Part shown: one piece after another, positions 52,746 to 64,000 of the stretch
Layout: each line of letters begins with the position of its first letter
How positions within the stretch are numbered: position 1 is the first letter of the stretch
DNA from: Desulfobacter hydrogenophilus
GTDB lineage: Bacteria; Desulfobacterota; Desulfobacteria; Desulfobacterales; Desulfobacteraceae
Length of the DNA stretch: 64,000 bases
NCBI RefSeq assembly: GCF_004319545.1
Contig: NZ_CP036313.1
Coordinates: 4,590,501-4,654,500, forward strand
Direction: 5' to 3'
Notes under the pieces: model-generated
Databases searched by the model: none
What the model saw: only the letters and a program-made list of their open reading frames with translations
Told to the model about the DNA's origin: nothing
Made by a program: the position numbers and the translations under genes

Positions 52746-52776
52746 TTAATGCATCGGCACCGATGAATGGGCACCG

Positions 52777-52817
52777 TTAGCCAGGTATCTTCGGCAAAGC
52801 CTAAGGTACCTGGCTAA
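52777..52817. terminator. bidirectional stem between convergent operons
   Basis: ttagccaggta and its exact complement taccTggctaa, an 11-bp stem around a 19-nt loop. It overlaps the stop of the opposing transglycosylase gene and lies 190 bp after the lactate operon. There is no long T-run, so efficiency is uncertain. Confidence 0.6.
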
Positions 52818-54300
52818 CTACAGGTGTTTTATGCCATCTATAATCTGAATAAATCTTCAGGCTTAAGCCCCCTGCCAGGGGCGTGTCAGGCTGAATGGCC
52901 CCCAGCACATCATGATTCCAATAGTAAATAAGAGCAGGACTTAAATTTGCCCCCATCTGCCAGGGGCACGAAGCACAATCCGCACGAATGGTTTTGACCA
53001 CTCGTTTACAAAATGCCTCCAGGGTTTCATCTTCCCGGGTGGCCAATGCCCCGGGTTTGCCGCAGACTATGCTGTCTCCGTCCAACACCCGGGTGGTCGG
53101 GGCCATGCCATTAATTTTAATCACATCGCCGGAATGCAACCCATCCTGCTTTACTAAAAACCGGTTTCCAAATTTAAGCACTTTCACGCTGGTGCCAAAA
53201 ATGCCGGAAATGCCGGACAGGTCATTGTGGGTCTGGACAACATAATGAATTGTCTTTGGCAGCCCTTTTATTTTTGTGCTGCCGGAGTCCGGATTCGGAT
53301 CAGGATTTTTCGCCCAATCCGGATACGTTCTGACCATTTTAGCCGTCAACGCAGGTTTCCCTATTTTTGTCAGCAGGATATACCCGTTGCTGACGGCATA
53401 CGGATAAATTGATGTTGCATGTTGAAGGTCCGGATTCAATTGATATAGGCTTGGGCTCTTCTTTTTTAGAGATTTAACCGACGTTCCGGCCTGAAGGATT
53501 TTGGACTCAAACCCGGGGACCGGAAGCATGACCAATCTATTTTGCTTAAGATAACGGTATATCAATGCTGCAGCCAGGCACTGGGGGATATACTCCCTGG
53601 AAAAGGGTCCCAAAATGCTGCTTTTAAAAATCGGACCGAATGTCCTTCCCGGATCGTCACCACAGTTCAATAACACATCCGTGACCAGTTGGGTGCCGTG
53701 GTGGTAACTGGCTATACTTAATACCGTGCTGGCAAATACCCTGCGATTGTTCCGCAGGTATTTGGCACATGCCACAGCTGATTTTTTATAATTCGTTCTC
53801 TCATCCAGTCCATTGTCCATGATCTCCAAGCCATAATGAATGGCGGTGCCGTCAAGAAACTGAAACATCCCCAATGCTCCGGCATCGGACCGTGCATCGG
53901 TATTAAAACCGCTTTCCACAAACGGCAGAGCAAAGGCAACTTCTTCGGCAATGCCATATTTCTTAAATGTTTTTTTTATGTAATGCAGGTATTTTTCGCT
54001 TCGCCGGATGATCTTGTTTGATTTATCCACATGCTGAACCGTGTAATATTTGATAAAATAGCTGACGTGTCGGACCAGTACATCATCTACGGTAAATGCG
54101 GTTTCCTCCCAGTCAGCCATCAGTTCCGTCAACTGATTTTCAACCGTGTTAAGATCAAACGCAACAGGTTTAAAATTCAAATTTACACGATTTTCCGACA
54201 AAGCCGGATTAGTCTGGGACATGGCGAAAAAAATCAGTATCAAAAAAATAATGCCGATTTTCTTGTTTATATTTATAGAAAAGAGCGTGGATGATTTCAT
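52801..54300 (-). CDS. MltD-like lytic transglycosylase with LysM-like C-terminus
   Basis: 499 residues from the ATG at 54300 behind AAAGG. A signal peptide (IGIIFLILIFFAMSQTNPAL), then a GH23 transglycosylase domain with the catalytic Glu in PFVESGFNTDA and the usual SDAGALGMFQF turn, then glycan-binding LysM-like parts (IHYVVQTHNDLSGISGIFG). It cleaves peptidoglycan in the periplasm with anhydro-muropeptide formation. The last codons form one arm of the terminator stem. Confidence 0.88.
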   Translation of the reverse strand: MKSSTLFSININKKIGIIFLILIFFAMSQTNPALSENRVNLNFKPVAFDLNTVENQLTELMADWEETAFTVDDVLVRHVSYFIKYYTVQHVDKSNKIIRRSEKYLHYIKKTFKKYGIAEEVAFALPFVESGFNTDARSDAGALGMFQFLDGTAIHYGLEIMDNGLDERTNYKKSAVACAKYLRNNRRVFASTVLSIASYHHGTQLVTDVLLNCGDDPGRTFGPIFKSSILGPFSREYIPQCLAAALIYRYLKQNRLVMLPVPGFESKILQAGTSVKSLKKKSPSLYQLNPDLQHATSIYPYAVSNGYILLTKIGKPALTAKMVRTYPDWAKNPDPNPDSGSTKIKGLPKTIHYVVQTHNDLSGISGIFGTSVKVLKFGNRFLVKQDGLHSGDVIKINGMAPTTRVLDGDSIVCGKPGALATREDETLEAFCKRVVKTIRADCASCPWQMGANLSPALIYYWNHDVLGAIQPDTPLAGGLSLKIYSDYRWHKTPVVSQVP

Positions 54301-54541
54301 AAAAACCTTTCGATATATTTTGGTCCACAAGCGATTATTACTTCACATGCCATTGCCATTAAAAGACTTTCTTTTTTATATTGACAATAATCCCTAATGC
54401 CGCCTGAATGGTCAAGGAGAATTGATCAGCCTTTTTCAAAATGCAGTTTACCGTGTACGAGACCCGGCATCTGTGTTAAGTTGACATCTTCTTAACCCTG
54501 AAAGGAAAGCAACAAGCCGTAAACAAATATAGGTGTTTATA

Positions 54542-54967
54542 ATGACAAACCATACACCCATTTTCTTCACGCCCATTGGTTTTGTGAAAACCAATGCAAC
54601 CAAATTGCCCCGGCACTGGTCCGTATCACAGGAAAAAGGTATATTAGAGATTCTTCCTGAGTTTGCTTCTGCCCTGCGTGATATTGAAATCGGACAAAAA
54701 ATTATGGTGTTTTTCCATTTTCACAAAAGTCCGGCATTTAATTCAGAATATCTGTTCCAAACCCCGCCCCATCGGTTGTCTTCCAGGGGAGTGTTCAGCA
54801 TTTGCTCGCCCATCCGTCCCAATGCCATTGGCATGAGTATTGTTGAGGTGACCAATAAAGACGAAGGACACATTGCGGTCAAACATATCGACATGATTGA
54901 TGGAACACCGATTTTAGATATCAAGCCCCTGGTCACGGGACGTCAGGATTGTCCAAGCGCAGAATAA
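54542..54967 (+). CDS. trmO: tRNA (N6-threonylcarbamoyladenosine37-N6)-methyltransferase TrmO
   Basis: 141 residues from the ATG at 54542 (a GTG at 54533 is in frame). FFTPIGFVKTNATKLPRH, IMVFFHFHKS and FSICSPIRPNAIGMSIVEV are the signature blocks of the TrmO/YaeB beta-barrel family, and the DGTPILDIKP end completes it. It uses SAM to methylate t6A37 in tRNA-Thr. Stands alone on the plus strand, opposite the peptidoglycan-binding gene. Confidence 0.9.
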   Translation: MTNHTPIFFTPIGFVKTNATKLPRHWSVSQEKGILEILPEFASALRDIEIGQKIMVFFHFHKSPAFNSEYLFQTPPHRLSSRGVFSICSPIRPNAIGMSIVEVTNKDEGHIAVKHIDMIDGTPILDIKPLVTGRQDCPSAE

Positions 54968-54970
54968 AAC

Positions 54971-55006
54971 ACGGCTGTCACCCGGATACAATCGGAGAAC
55001 AGCCGT
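54971..55006 (-). terminator. hairpin terminator of the peptidoglycan-binding gene
   Basis: acggctgt/acagccgt stem around 20 nt. On the minus strand the stem is followed by GTTTTATTC, fitting a terminator for the gene at 55045-55479; it also closes trmO. Confidence 0.55.
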
Positions 55007-55044
55007 TCAATCCGTATTATAACATATTGTCTAAAAGGCCGTTC

Positions 55045-55479
55045 TTACGGTTTATGTTTCATGGGAGCTTCCTTTTTCCGGTTCTCGTTGTCTTTTCTCC
55101 CTTGGTCTGCAGAGTGCTTTTGCTGCCCCTGTTTTTTTGAAACCTTACTCCTTGGATCTTGTTTATGTGGTTTGTTTTTGTCGGGTGTATTATTTTTCCC
55201 GGTTGGACGGTCAGCATTTGACGTCCGATTTAAAAGCAGATTCAGGGTATGGGAGTCTAACGTCCCGGTAGCCTTTAATCCCCGGCTTTTTTGAAATTTT
55301 TTTATAGCCTTGCGGGTTTTATTTCCCATCATCCCATCAGCGGGTCCGGGCGCATATCCCAATGCGCTAAGTTTTTTCTGGACCTTGTGGGTGTCCTGTT
55401 TGTAGCCTTTAGCAAACACTCCTGATGCGGACATCCAGCAAATTAGCAAACAGAACAGAATCGTTAAAATATTCTTCAT
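55045..55479 (-). CDS. peptidoglycan-binding domain protein with basic tail
   Basis: 144 residues from the ATG at 55479 (GGAG site). A signal peptide (LTILFCLLICWMSASGVFA) is followed by a PG_binding_1 domain (VQKKLSALGYAPGPADGMMG, then TRKAIKKFQKSRGLKATG) and a long Lys/Asn-rich low-complexity tail. It should sit in the periplasm bound to peptidoglycan. The disordered tail is unusual in length for such a small domain protein. Confidence 0.85.
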   Translation of the reverse strand: MKNILTILFCLLICWMSASGVFAKGYKQDTHKVQKKLSALGYAPGPADGMMGNKTRKAIKKFQKSRGLKATGTLDSHTLNLLLNRTSNADRPTGKNNTPDKNKPHKQDPRSKVSKKQGQQKHSADQGRKDNENRKKEAPMKHKP

Positions 55480-55781
55480 TGTAGCACTCCTTTTTTTCAT
55501 TAAATTTGAACTGCCGAAGAAATATATGATAACGCTTATTTCATATCAAGAACGAAAATAAATCTCTGTTCGGCCAATAGATAGTCATTAGTTCAAGTTG
55601 CCTTTATTTTGGCATTTTCAATTGCTTGGGTATCACCATCCGTAACCGGTACCGCACCCCATCTTTGCCTTTAAAATTTTGAGTCAATCTGCTAAGGAGC
55701 ACTACCAGACAGTTGAAGCCATCAAATCGTTCCCGGACACCGGCAGGGAGCGGAAGAGCAATCAGATATGAAGGAGTGTCT

Positions 55782-58700
55782 ATGTCAAACCCCGCCAAAT
55801 TTCGTTTTTCCGTTGACCGCGGCGGTACCTTTACGGATATCTATGCCGAGGTGCCCGGAGAACCCGGATTCCGGATCATCAAGCTGTTGTCCGAGGATCC
55901 CCGGAACTATCCTGACGCGCCCCGTGAGGGAATCCGGCGCATCCTGGAAGAAGTTACCGGAAAACCCGTGCCCAAAGCGCAGTTCGACGCCGGCCAAATT
56001 GAGTGGATTCGCATGGGAACCACCGTAGCCACCAACGCCCTATTGGAACGTAAAGGCGCGCCCAGCGCCCTGGTGGTGACCCGGGGATTCGGTGATATTC
56101 TTCAAATCGGAAACCAGAACCGGCCAAAAATTTTTGATCTGGAGATCAAAAAGCCTGAACTTTTGTACCAAAAAGTTATTGAGGCGGACGAACGTTTAAG
56201 AATTTTACGGGAGGATGAGAACACCACGGCAGTGGACGGCAAAATAGTAAAGGGAATTACCGGTGACCGTCTGGCAGTAATCCGTCCCCTGGATATAGCG
56301 GCCATAAAATCGGATCTTAAGGCTGTATATGACCTGGGTCTCCGCAGCCTGGCCGTCGTGCTCATGCACGCCTATGCCTGGCCGGATCATGAACGGGCCA
56401 TCGGCCGCCTGGCCCTGGAGATAGGATTTACCCAGGTTTCTCTGTCCTCCCAGGTCATGCCCCGGGTGAAACTGGTGGCCAGGGGAGATACCACGATGGT
56501 GGACGCCTACCTCAATCCGCATATTCGCACCTACCTTGACAGCTTTAAACGCGGGTTTAAGGACGAACTTGCCCAGACCGGCCTTCTTTTCATGCAGTCC
56601 GACGGCGGACTGGCCGGTGCCGACGGGTTCACCGGCAGCCGCGCCATCCTGTCCGGACCTGCCGGGGGGGTGGTGGGATATGCCATGACCACCTTTGATG
56701 CTGAAAGAAAACAACCGGTCATCGGATTCGACATGGGGGGCACGTCCACTGATGTCTCCCGGTTCGGCGGGGAATACGAACTGGTCTTTGAAACGGAGAT
56801 CGCCGGTGTACGCATCCAGGCTCCCCAGCTCCACATCAAGACCGTGGCCGCCGGCGGGGGAAGCCGCCTCTTCTTTGACAACGGCATGTTTATCGTAGGA
56901 CCCGAATCTGCCGGGGCCCACCCTGGGCCGGTCTGCTACCGAAAAGACGGATACCTGACGGTTACGGATGCAAATCTGGTGCTCGGGCACATTCAACCGA
57001 GGTACTTTCCCCATATTTTCGGGCCCAGCGAGGATCAGCCCCTGGACGTGGAAGCGGCCCGTAAGGCTATGGCCGACCTGACAGAAGAAATCAATGCGTA
57101 TTGCGCCGCTGCCGGGTTACCGTCCATGACAATGGAGGAAGCCGCCCTGGGCTTCATCCGGGTGGCCAACGAGGTGATGGTCAGGCCCATCCGGGAAATT
57201 TCAGTGATGCGGGGGTTCGATATCAAGGCGCATGTGCTGGCCACCTTCGGGGGGGCCGGCCCCCAGCATGCCTGCGCCGTTGCCCGGGTCCTGGGAATCT
57301 CTCAAATTTTTATCCATCGATTTTCCGGCATTATGTCCGCCTACGGCATGGGCATGGCCGATGTGGTCACGGAACGGCAGCAGCCTTCCTCCGCTGTCTT
57401 ATGCCCACAAGCGCTGAAAGACATTGAAACTATTTTTGAGCGGCTGGAAGAAAAGGCCTCCCGGGAACTGCAGGATCAGGGATTCTCCCCAAAGGCCGTT
57501 GATACCACCCGGTTTCTTAACCTGCGGTACCACGGGACAGATACGGCCATTATGATCTGTCGGCCTGAAGACAATGATTATGCTGGAGCTTTCAGGGGCG
57601 TCTACCGCAGAGAGTTCGGATTCGATCTTTTTGGAAGGCAAATCCTCATCGACGATATCCGGATACGGGCCCGGGGCAAAGCTGCGGGTCTGCGTCGAAT
57701 CAACGCTCCAAAGGCCAGGGAAAAACCGCCGGTGCTGGATACGGCCCAGTGCTATTTTGAAGACGGCCGTCACAAGACCCTTATCTATGATCTGGAAAAA
57801 CTTGCCGCCGGCCATTGTATTGCCGGCCCTGCCATTCTGATTCACCAAACCTCCACCATTCTCATCGAACCCGACTGTACCGCAGCCATTACCCAAAACG
57901 GCGATGTGGAGATCAAGGTGGGCGCGGGCACGCACACGCCAATCGGCACAAAACTCGACCCGGTCCAACTCTCCATTTTCAGCAATCTTTTCATGTCCAT
58001 TGCCGAACAGATGGGTCGGATGCTGCAAAAGACCGCCATATCCACCAATATCAAGGAACGCCTTGATTTTTCCTGCGCCCTGTTCGGACCCCATGGCGAG
58101 TTGGTGGCCAACGCGCCCCATTTGCCGGTCCATCTGGGAAGTATGAGTGACGCGGTAAGGGCGCAGATCCAACGCCGGGGAAGCGATCTTACGCCTGGGG
58201 ATGTGCTGGTCTCCAACCACCCGGCGGCAGGGGGCAGCCATCTGCCCGACATTACGGTCATCACCCCCGTGTTCAAGGACGACCAAGTGATTTTCTGGGT
58301 GGCGGCCCGAGGACACCACACCGACATCGGCGGCATCACCCCCGGCTCCATGCCCCCCAACTCCCGTAGCCTTGAAGAGGAAGGGGCCTGCATTACCTCG
58401 TTTAAGCTGGTGGAAAACGGCCTTTTTCAAGAGGAAGGCATTTCAGAACTGCTGCGAGCGCCGGGCAAACTGACCCCGGCACCGGGGCGCCCTGCCATCT
58501 CAGGCACCCGTCTTCTGGCTGACAACATCTCCGACCTCAAGGCCCAGATAGCCGCCAATCAGAAAGGAATCGAACTGGTGCTGGAGATGGTGGATCACTA
58601 CGGCTTCGACGTGGTCCAGGCATATATGAAGTACGTCCAGGATGCGGCTGAAGAGGCGGTGCGCCAGCGACTCAAAACGCTTTCCACCTCCAAAGGGATG

Positions 58701-59558
58701 GCCGAACGAGACACAATCCGCGCCAAGGACTATCTGGATGACGGCAGCCCCATTGTCCTGGCCCTCACCATCGACAGAAAAGACGGCAGCGCTCTATTTG
58801 ATTTTCAAGGCACCGGATCTCAAATCTGGGGAAACTGTAATGCCCCCAAGGCCGTCACCAAATCAGCCATCCTTTACTGCCTGCGGTGCCTGATTGAAAA
58901 AGACCTGCCCTTAAATCACGGCTGCCTTATTCCCATCACTGTCAAGATCCCCAAGGGATCATTGCTTGATCCCTCTTCCGAGGCGGCGGTGGTGGGCGGC
59001 AACGTGCTGACCTCCCAGCGCATTACCGACGTGGTCCTCAAGGCGTTTGGTGTGGTCGCCGCCTCCCAGGGCTGCATGAACAACTTTACCTTTGGCAACG
59101 ATCGGTTCGGCTACTATGAGACCATCGCCGGCGGGGCCGGGGCCGGCCCGACCTGGCATGGCCAAACCGGGGTCCAAACCCACATGACCAACACCCGTAT
59201 CACTGATCCGGAAATCATGGAGCGGCGATATCCCGTACTTCTCAGGGAATTTTCCATCCGCCGGGGGTCCGGCGGCCGGGGACGATTCAACGGTGGGGAC
59301 GGTTTGGTGCGTGAGGTGGAATTTTTAGAGCCTCTTAATGTGGCCATCCTTTCCGAACGTCGGGTCTTTGCGCCCTACGGGCTGGAAGGCGGTGAATCGG
59401 GAAAAAAGGGGGTCAATCTTTTCATCAGAAAAGACGGCGCTTCAATCTCTATGGGCGCTAAAAACGAAATCCTGGCTCAACCCGGTGAGCGTTTCCGTAT
59501 CATGAGCCCCGGCGGGGGTGGATTTGGCACGCCAACAACGGATGAAAAAACAAATTAA
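55782..59558 (+). CDS. oplAH: 5-oxoprolinase, ATP-hydrolysing, HyuA-HyuB fusion
   Basis: 1,258 residues from the ATG at 55782 (AAGGAG site); an upstream frame from 55713 adds 23 residues. The first ~720 residues are a HyuA-type domain: SVDRGGTFTDIYAEV (N-terminal hydantoinase motif), MGTTVATNALLERKGAP, and ATP-binding GFDMGGTSTDVSRFGG. The rest is HyuB-type (AEQMGRMLQKTAISTNIKER, VSNHPAAGGSHLPDITV, GNCNAPKAVTKSA). It converts 5-oxoproline plus ATP to glutamate; other members hydrolyse hydantoins or acetone-derived substrates, so this name is the best but not the only choice. Confidence 0.9.
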   Translation: MSNPAKFRFSVDRGGTFTDIYAEVPGEPGFRIIKLLSEDPRNYPDAPREGIRRILEEVTGKPVPKAQFDAGQIEWIRMGTTVATNALLERKGAPSALVVTRGFGDILQIGNQNRPKIFDLEIKKPELLYQKVIEADERLRILREDENTTAVDGKIVKGITGDRLAVIRPLDIAAIKSDLKAVYDLGLRSLAVVLMHAYAWPDHERAIGRLALEIGFTQVSLSSQVMPRVKLVARGDTTMVDAYLNPHIRTYLDSFKRGFKDELAQTGLLFMQSDGGLAGADGFTGSRAILSGPAGGVVGYAMTTFDAERKQPVIGFDMGGTSTDVSRFGGEYELVFETEIAGVRIQAPQLHIKTVAAGGGSRLFFDNGMFIVGPESAGAHPGPVCYRKDGYLTVTDANLVLGHIQPRYFPHIFGPSEDQPLDVEAARKAMADLTEEINAYCAAAGLPSMTMEEAALGFIRVANEVMVRPIREISVMRGFDIKAHVLATFGGAGPQHACAVARVLGISQIFIHRFSGIMSAYGMGMADVVTERQQPSSAVLCPQALKDIETIFERLEEKASRELQDQGFSPKAVDTTRFLNLRYHGTDTAIMICRPEDNDYAGAFRGVYRREFGFDLFGRQILIDDIRIRARGKAAGLRRINAPKAREKPPVLDTAQCYFEDGRHKTLIYDLEKLAAGHCIAGPAILIHQTSTILIEPDCTAAITQNGDVEIKVGAGTHTPIGTKLDPVQLSIFSNLFMSIAEQMGRMLQKTAISTNIKERLDFSCALFGPHGELVANAPHLPVHLGSMSDAVRAQIQRRGSDLTPGDVLVSNHPAAGGSHLPDITVITPVFKDDQVIFWVAARGHHTDIGGITPGSMPPNSRSLEEEGACITSFKLVENGLFQEEGISELLRAPGKLTPAPGRPAISGTRLLADNISDLKAQIAANQKGIELVLEMVDHYGFDVVQAYMKYVQDAAEEAVRQRLKTLSTSKGMAERDTIRAKDYLDDGSPIVLALTIDRKDGSALFDFQGTGSQIWGNCNAPKAVTKSAILYCLRCLIEKDLPLNHGCLIPITVKIPKGSLLDPSSEAAVVGGNVLTSQRITDVVLKAFGVVAASQGCMNNFTFGNDRFGYYETIAGGAGAGPTWHGQTGVQTHMTNTRITDPEIMERRYPVLLREFSIRRGSGGRGRFNGGDGLVREVEFLEPLNVAILSERRVFAPYGLEGGESGKKGVNLFIRKDGASISMGAKNEILAQPGERFRIMSPGGGGFGTPTTDEKTN

Positions 59559-59582
59559 AAGCAATTATTGCCGGAGTCATAA

Positions 59583-59714
59583 ATGCAGAACCGGGACAAA
59601 AACCTGGAACAGGCCCTTGCGCTATCTATACCCGTTTTTTTTGCATTTAGTGAACATCTGAAGCACCAGGGATTTATGATCGGGGGGAAACTCTCCCTAT
59701 ATTGGGCCGATTAA
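59583..59714 (+). CDS. short open frame after oplAH, unknown
   Basis: 43 codons with an ATG and a GGAG-like site: MQNRDKNLEQALALSIPVFF then AFSEHLKHQGFMIGG. No known family. It may be a small gene or a remnant. Confidence 0.25.
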   Translation: MQNRDKNLEQALALSIPVFFAFSEHLKHQGFMIGGKLSLYWAD

Positions 59715-59740
59715 AGTGGAAACCGACACCATAAGAAAAA

Positions 59741-59776
59741 CGGCAGGGATTGGCTTATACTGGCCGATCCCTGCCG
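59741..59776 (-). terminator. rho-independent terminator of the lipoprotein gene
   Basis: A strong hairpin (cggcagggattggc with ggccgatccctgccg, one mismatch). On the minus strand it is followed by GTTTTTCTTA, which fits termination of the gene ending at 59795. Confidence 0.8.
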
Positions 59777-59794
59777 AAAAATGATCAACGGTTT

Positions 59795-60454
59795 TCAACG
59801 ACGCTCACATCCTGGTTTACGGAGTCTTATTTCTTCTTCAGTGCATTTTTTGTTGTCTTTACGGTTTTTGTCGTCTTTACGGTTTTTATTCTGGGGAGGA
59901 CCCATCTTGCGCTGATTGCGATCATTTCGTTCCTGCTTCACTTTTTTGCGATCATGTTGACGTGGCTCCTCGGCCCGCTTTCCTGGATATTTTTTTAGTT
60001 GGTTCTTTTCATTATGCCGTGAGTCTTTACGGAGAGAATCGTTTTTCTGTCGGTATTTGTCACTCCGACGGGGATCTTTTTGGGGCTGATATTTTGGTTT
60101 CTTTGACTGAGGCTTATCGTGCCTATCATATTTATGATCGCGGTGATCATTATGAAAATGGCGCCCCTTCCACCTGGTGTCACGTGGCCAGTGAGTACGA
60201 GGTAACGCGATCCATCTTCCGCCTTTGGCTCTGCTATAGTACCAACGTTGATTGCTATAGAAATAGTAATAACCGTGGTAGTTGTAGTACGGCCGTTGGT
60301 ACAAATTTACAGTGTAAGGCAAGGCTGGCACGACCATCACATTGGAACGGTAACCGGGATCAGAATAGTAACCGTCAGCCGGAACCACACACCCCGAAAA
60401 AAGGAATGTGCTGCTGACAAGCATAAATAGAGCGAGTATTGTTGATCTATTCAT
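59795..60454 (-). CDS. basic, Lys/Arg-rich lipoprotein
   Basis: 219 residues from the ATG at 60454 (AAGGAG site). A lipoprotein signal with lipobox FLFSGC, then an aromatic stretch (YYNYHGYYYFYSNQRWYYS) typical of small surface proteins, then a very basic repetitive tail (many KK/RK/DR clusters). It should be anchored in a membrane with the tail exposed. No enzymatic function seen; the charge suggests DNA, polysaccharide or membrane binding. Confidence 0.7.
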   Translation of the reverse strand: MNRSTILALFMLVSSTFLFSGCVVPADGYYSDPGYRSNVMVVPALPYTVNLYQRPYYNYHGYYYFYSNQRWYYSRAKGGRWIALPRTHWPRDTRWKGRHFHNDHRDHKYDRHDKPQSKKPKYQPQKDPRRSDKYRQKNDSLRKDSRHNEKNQLKKYPGKRAEEPRQHDRKKVKQERNDRNQRKMGPPQNKNRKDDKNRKDNKKCTEEEIRLRKPGCERR

Positions 60455-60550
60455 ACATCTCCTTAGTTTGTAGTTTACAAATAGAAATTCCATTGTATAC
60501 CGAACAGAGTATAGCAAAAAATGAAAAGATGATCAAGAATCTGAAGAAAG

Positions 60551-60577
60551 TAGCCTGGCCCAAGGAAGGCCAGGCTA
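60551..60577 (-). terminator. terminator downstream of the Lrp gene
   Basis: tagcctggcc, 7-nt loop, ggccaggcta: a perfect 10-bp stem. On the minus strand it is followed by CTTTCTTC, 29 nt past the Lrp-type stop at 60606. Confidence 0.75.
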
Positions 60578-60605
60578 TAAAACACAATGAATGGGCTTTA
60601 AGCTG

Positions 60606-61085
60606 TCATTCCCCGGTTTCCAAGACAAAAATTTTTTTATCCTTAGGGCTGTCAATGACAATTGAAGACTGGATGTTCTGGATGCCCTGTATCCGGGTCA
60701 ATTTTTGGTTCATAAATTCTGCATAGGCCTTGATGTCCTTTGCAATGACCTTGAGAATAAAATCATGGGCACCGGCAATCTGGTAGCACTCCACAACCTC
60801 ATCAAGTTCCGAAAATTTTTCCTTGATTAAAGGCACCGAAGACAGTTTGCTCAAGCTCAATGTAATGCTGACAATGACCATGATGGAAAAACCGACCTTT
60901 TCCGGATCCACCACCGCCGTAAAATGGGAGATAATCCCAGCAGTTTCAAGGCGCTTCACCCGTTCGAAAGTAGCAGGCGCTGAAATCCCCACCATCCGGG
61001 ACAGCTTGGCATTGGTTATTTTCCCGTTTTCCTGGAGAATGTTCAGTATTTTTTTATCAATCCGGTCCAAATTTCGTTTTTCCAA
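60606..61085 (-). CDS. Lrp/AsnC-family transcription regulator
   Basis: 159 residues. Winged helix-turn-helix at the N-terminus (IDKKILNILQENGKITNAKL, VGISAPATFERVKRLE) followed by a ligand-binding RAM domain (YQIAGAHDFILKVIAKDIKAY). Members respond to amino acids. It lies 12 nt after the hydrolase gene on the same strand, so it may be read with the pyrG unit. Its targets are not visible. Confidence 0.93.
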   Translation of the reverse strand: MEKRNLDRIDKKILNILQENGKITNAKLSRMVGISAPATFERVKRLETAGIISHFTAVVDPEKVGFSIMVIVSITLSLSKLSSVPLIKEKFSELDEVVECYQIAGAHDFILKVIAKDIKAYAEFMNQKLTRIQGIQNIQSSIVIDSPKDKKIFVLETGE

Positions 61086-61097
61086 TGCCTCAAAAAT

Positions 61098-63435
<2,338 letters not shown>

Positions 63436-63544
63436 TGATAAATAAAAAAATATTATTACCATGAACATGTCTGGTTTATTTCAATCCCAGAACGAAAAAA
63501 CCGTATTTAGACGCAGATGAGTGACTTTGCATCCAAACACAACA

Positions 63545-64000
<456 letters not shown>

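Noticed and set aside
55604-55798. 64-codon minus-strand frame before oplAH
   Set aside because: Overlaps the oplAH ribosome site and start, with no recognised domain; possibly a remnant but not supportable.
57399-58430. 343-codon minus-strand frame inside the 5-oxoprolinase gene
   Set aside because: A long antisense frame caused by GC-rich codon use; no family motif and no ribosome site.

Overview
The window looks like a chromosomal segment of a mesophilic Gram-negative deltaproteobacterium, most plausibly a Desulfobacteraceae-type sulfate reducer. This is an inference from gene content: a lactate permease with an FAD/Fe-S lactate dehydrogenase pair, an NtrC-type two-component pair with a hybrid kinase, an RND efflux system with an outer-membrane lipoprotein, LysM/transglycosylase genes and many dispersed repeats. 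No rRNA, tRNA or CRISPR array was recognised.

Positions 1-13,000 are a worn cell-surface polysaccharide locus, almost all on the minus strand and visibly AT-richer than the rest. It holds a GT2 glycosyltransferase cut by the window edge, a propeller-like protein, a flippase, GDP-fucose synthase and GDP-mannose dehydratase, then gene debris: HEPN/MNT and PIN toxin-antitoxin modules (several broken), a second fucose-synthase remnant, an Rpn-type nuclease, a TPR protein, and truncated CpsB-like phosphatase and CpsD-like tyrosine kinase genes. Non-autonomous repeats, a large inverted-repeat element, an IS200-type insertion sequence and a 245-bp MITE with a target duplication lie in or beside this region.

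Positions 15,000-22,800 are one overlapping minus-strand operon for tripartite drug efflux (outer-membrane factor, membrane-fusion protein, RND pump) ending in its own OmpR-type regulator and sensor kinase. Positions 22,900-29,500 are the most unusual part: a tightly packed six-gene operon built around a second Hsp70. The Hsp70 has a zinc ribbon in the linker between its ATPase and substrate domains. It is followed by a single-pass membrane protein with a zinc ribbon and a LysM-like end, a 688-residue TPR protein, a J-like protein without the HPD triad, a GrpE-like exchange factor and a nitroreductase. I propose it is a dedicated, membrane-linked chaperone machine. A canonical dnaJ lies 2 kb away.

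Positions 29,700-45,400 are mostly housekeeping: an FAD oxidoreductase, queD, dnaJ, a ubiE/menG methyltransferase, a small-multidrug-export-type membrane protein, PEP carboxylase, a second J-domain protein, an ABC-F ATPase, an AbrB-type membrane protein and the NtrC regulator with its hybrid kinase. Positions 45,500-64,000 carry an ADP-ribosylglycohydrolase, a VapC toxin whose antitoxin has an in-frame stop, the lactate operon (permease, FAD subunit, Fe-S subunit), a lytic transglycosylase, trmO, a peptidoglycan-binding protein, a fused 5-oxoprolinase, a basic lipoprotein, an Lrp-type regulator, an alpha/beta hydrolase overlapping pyrG, and the 3' part of eno. Several rho-independent terminators separate these units, including one inside the pyrG leader with two competing 5' arms.
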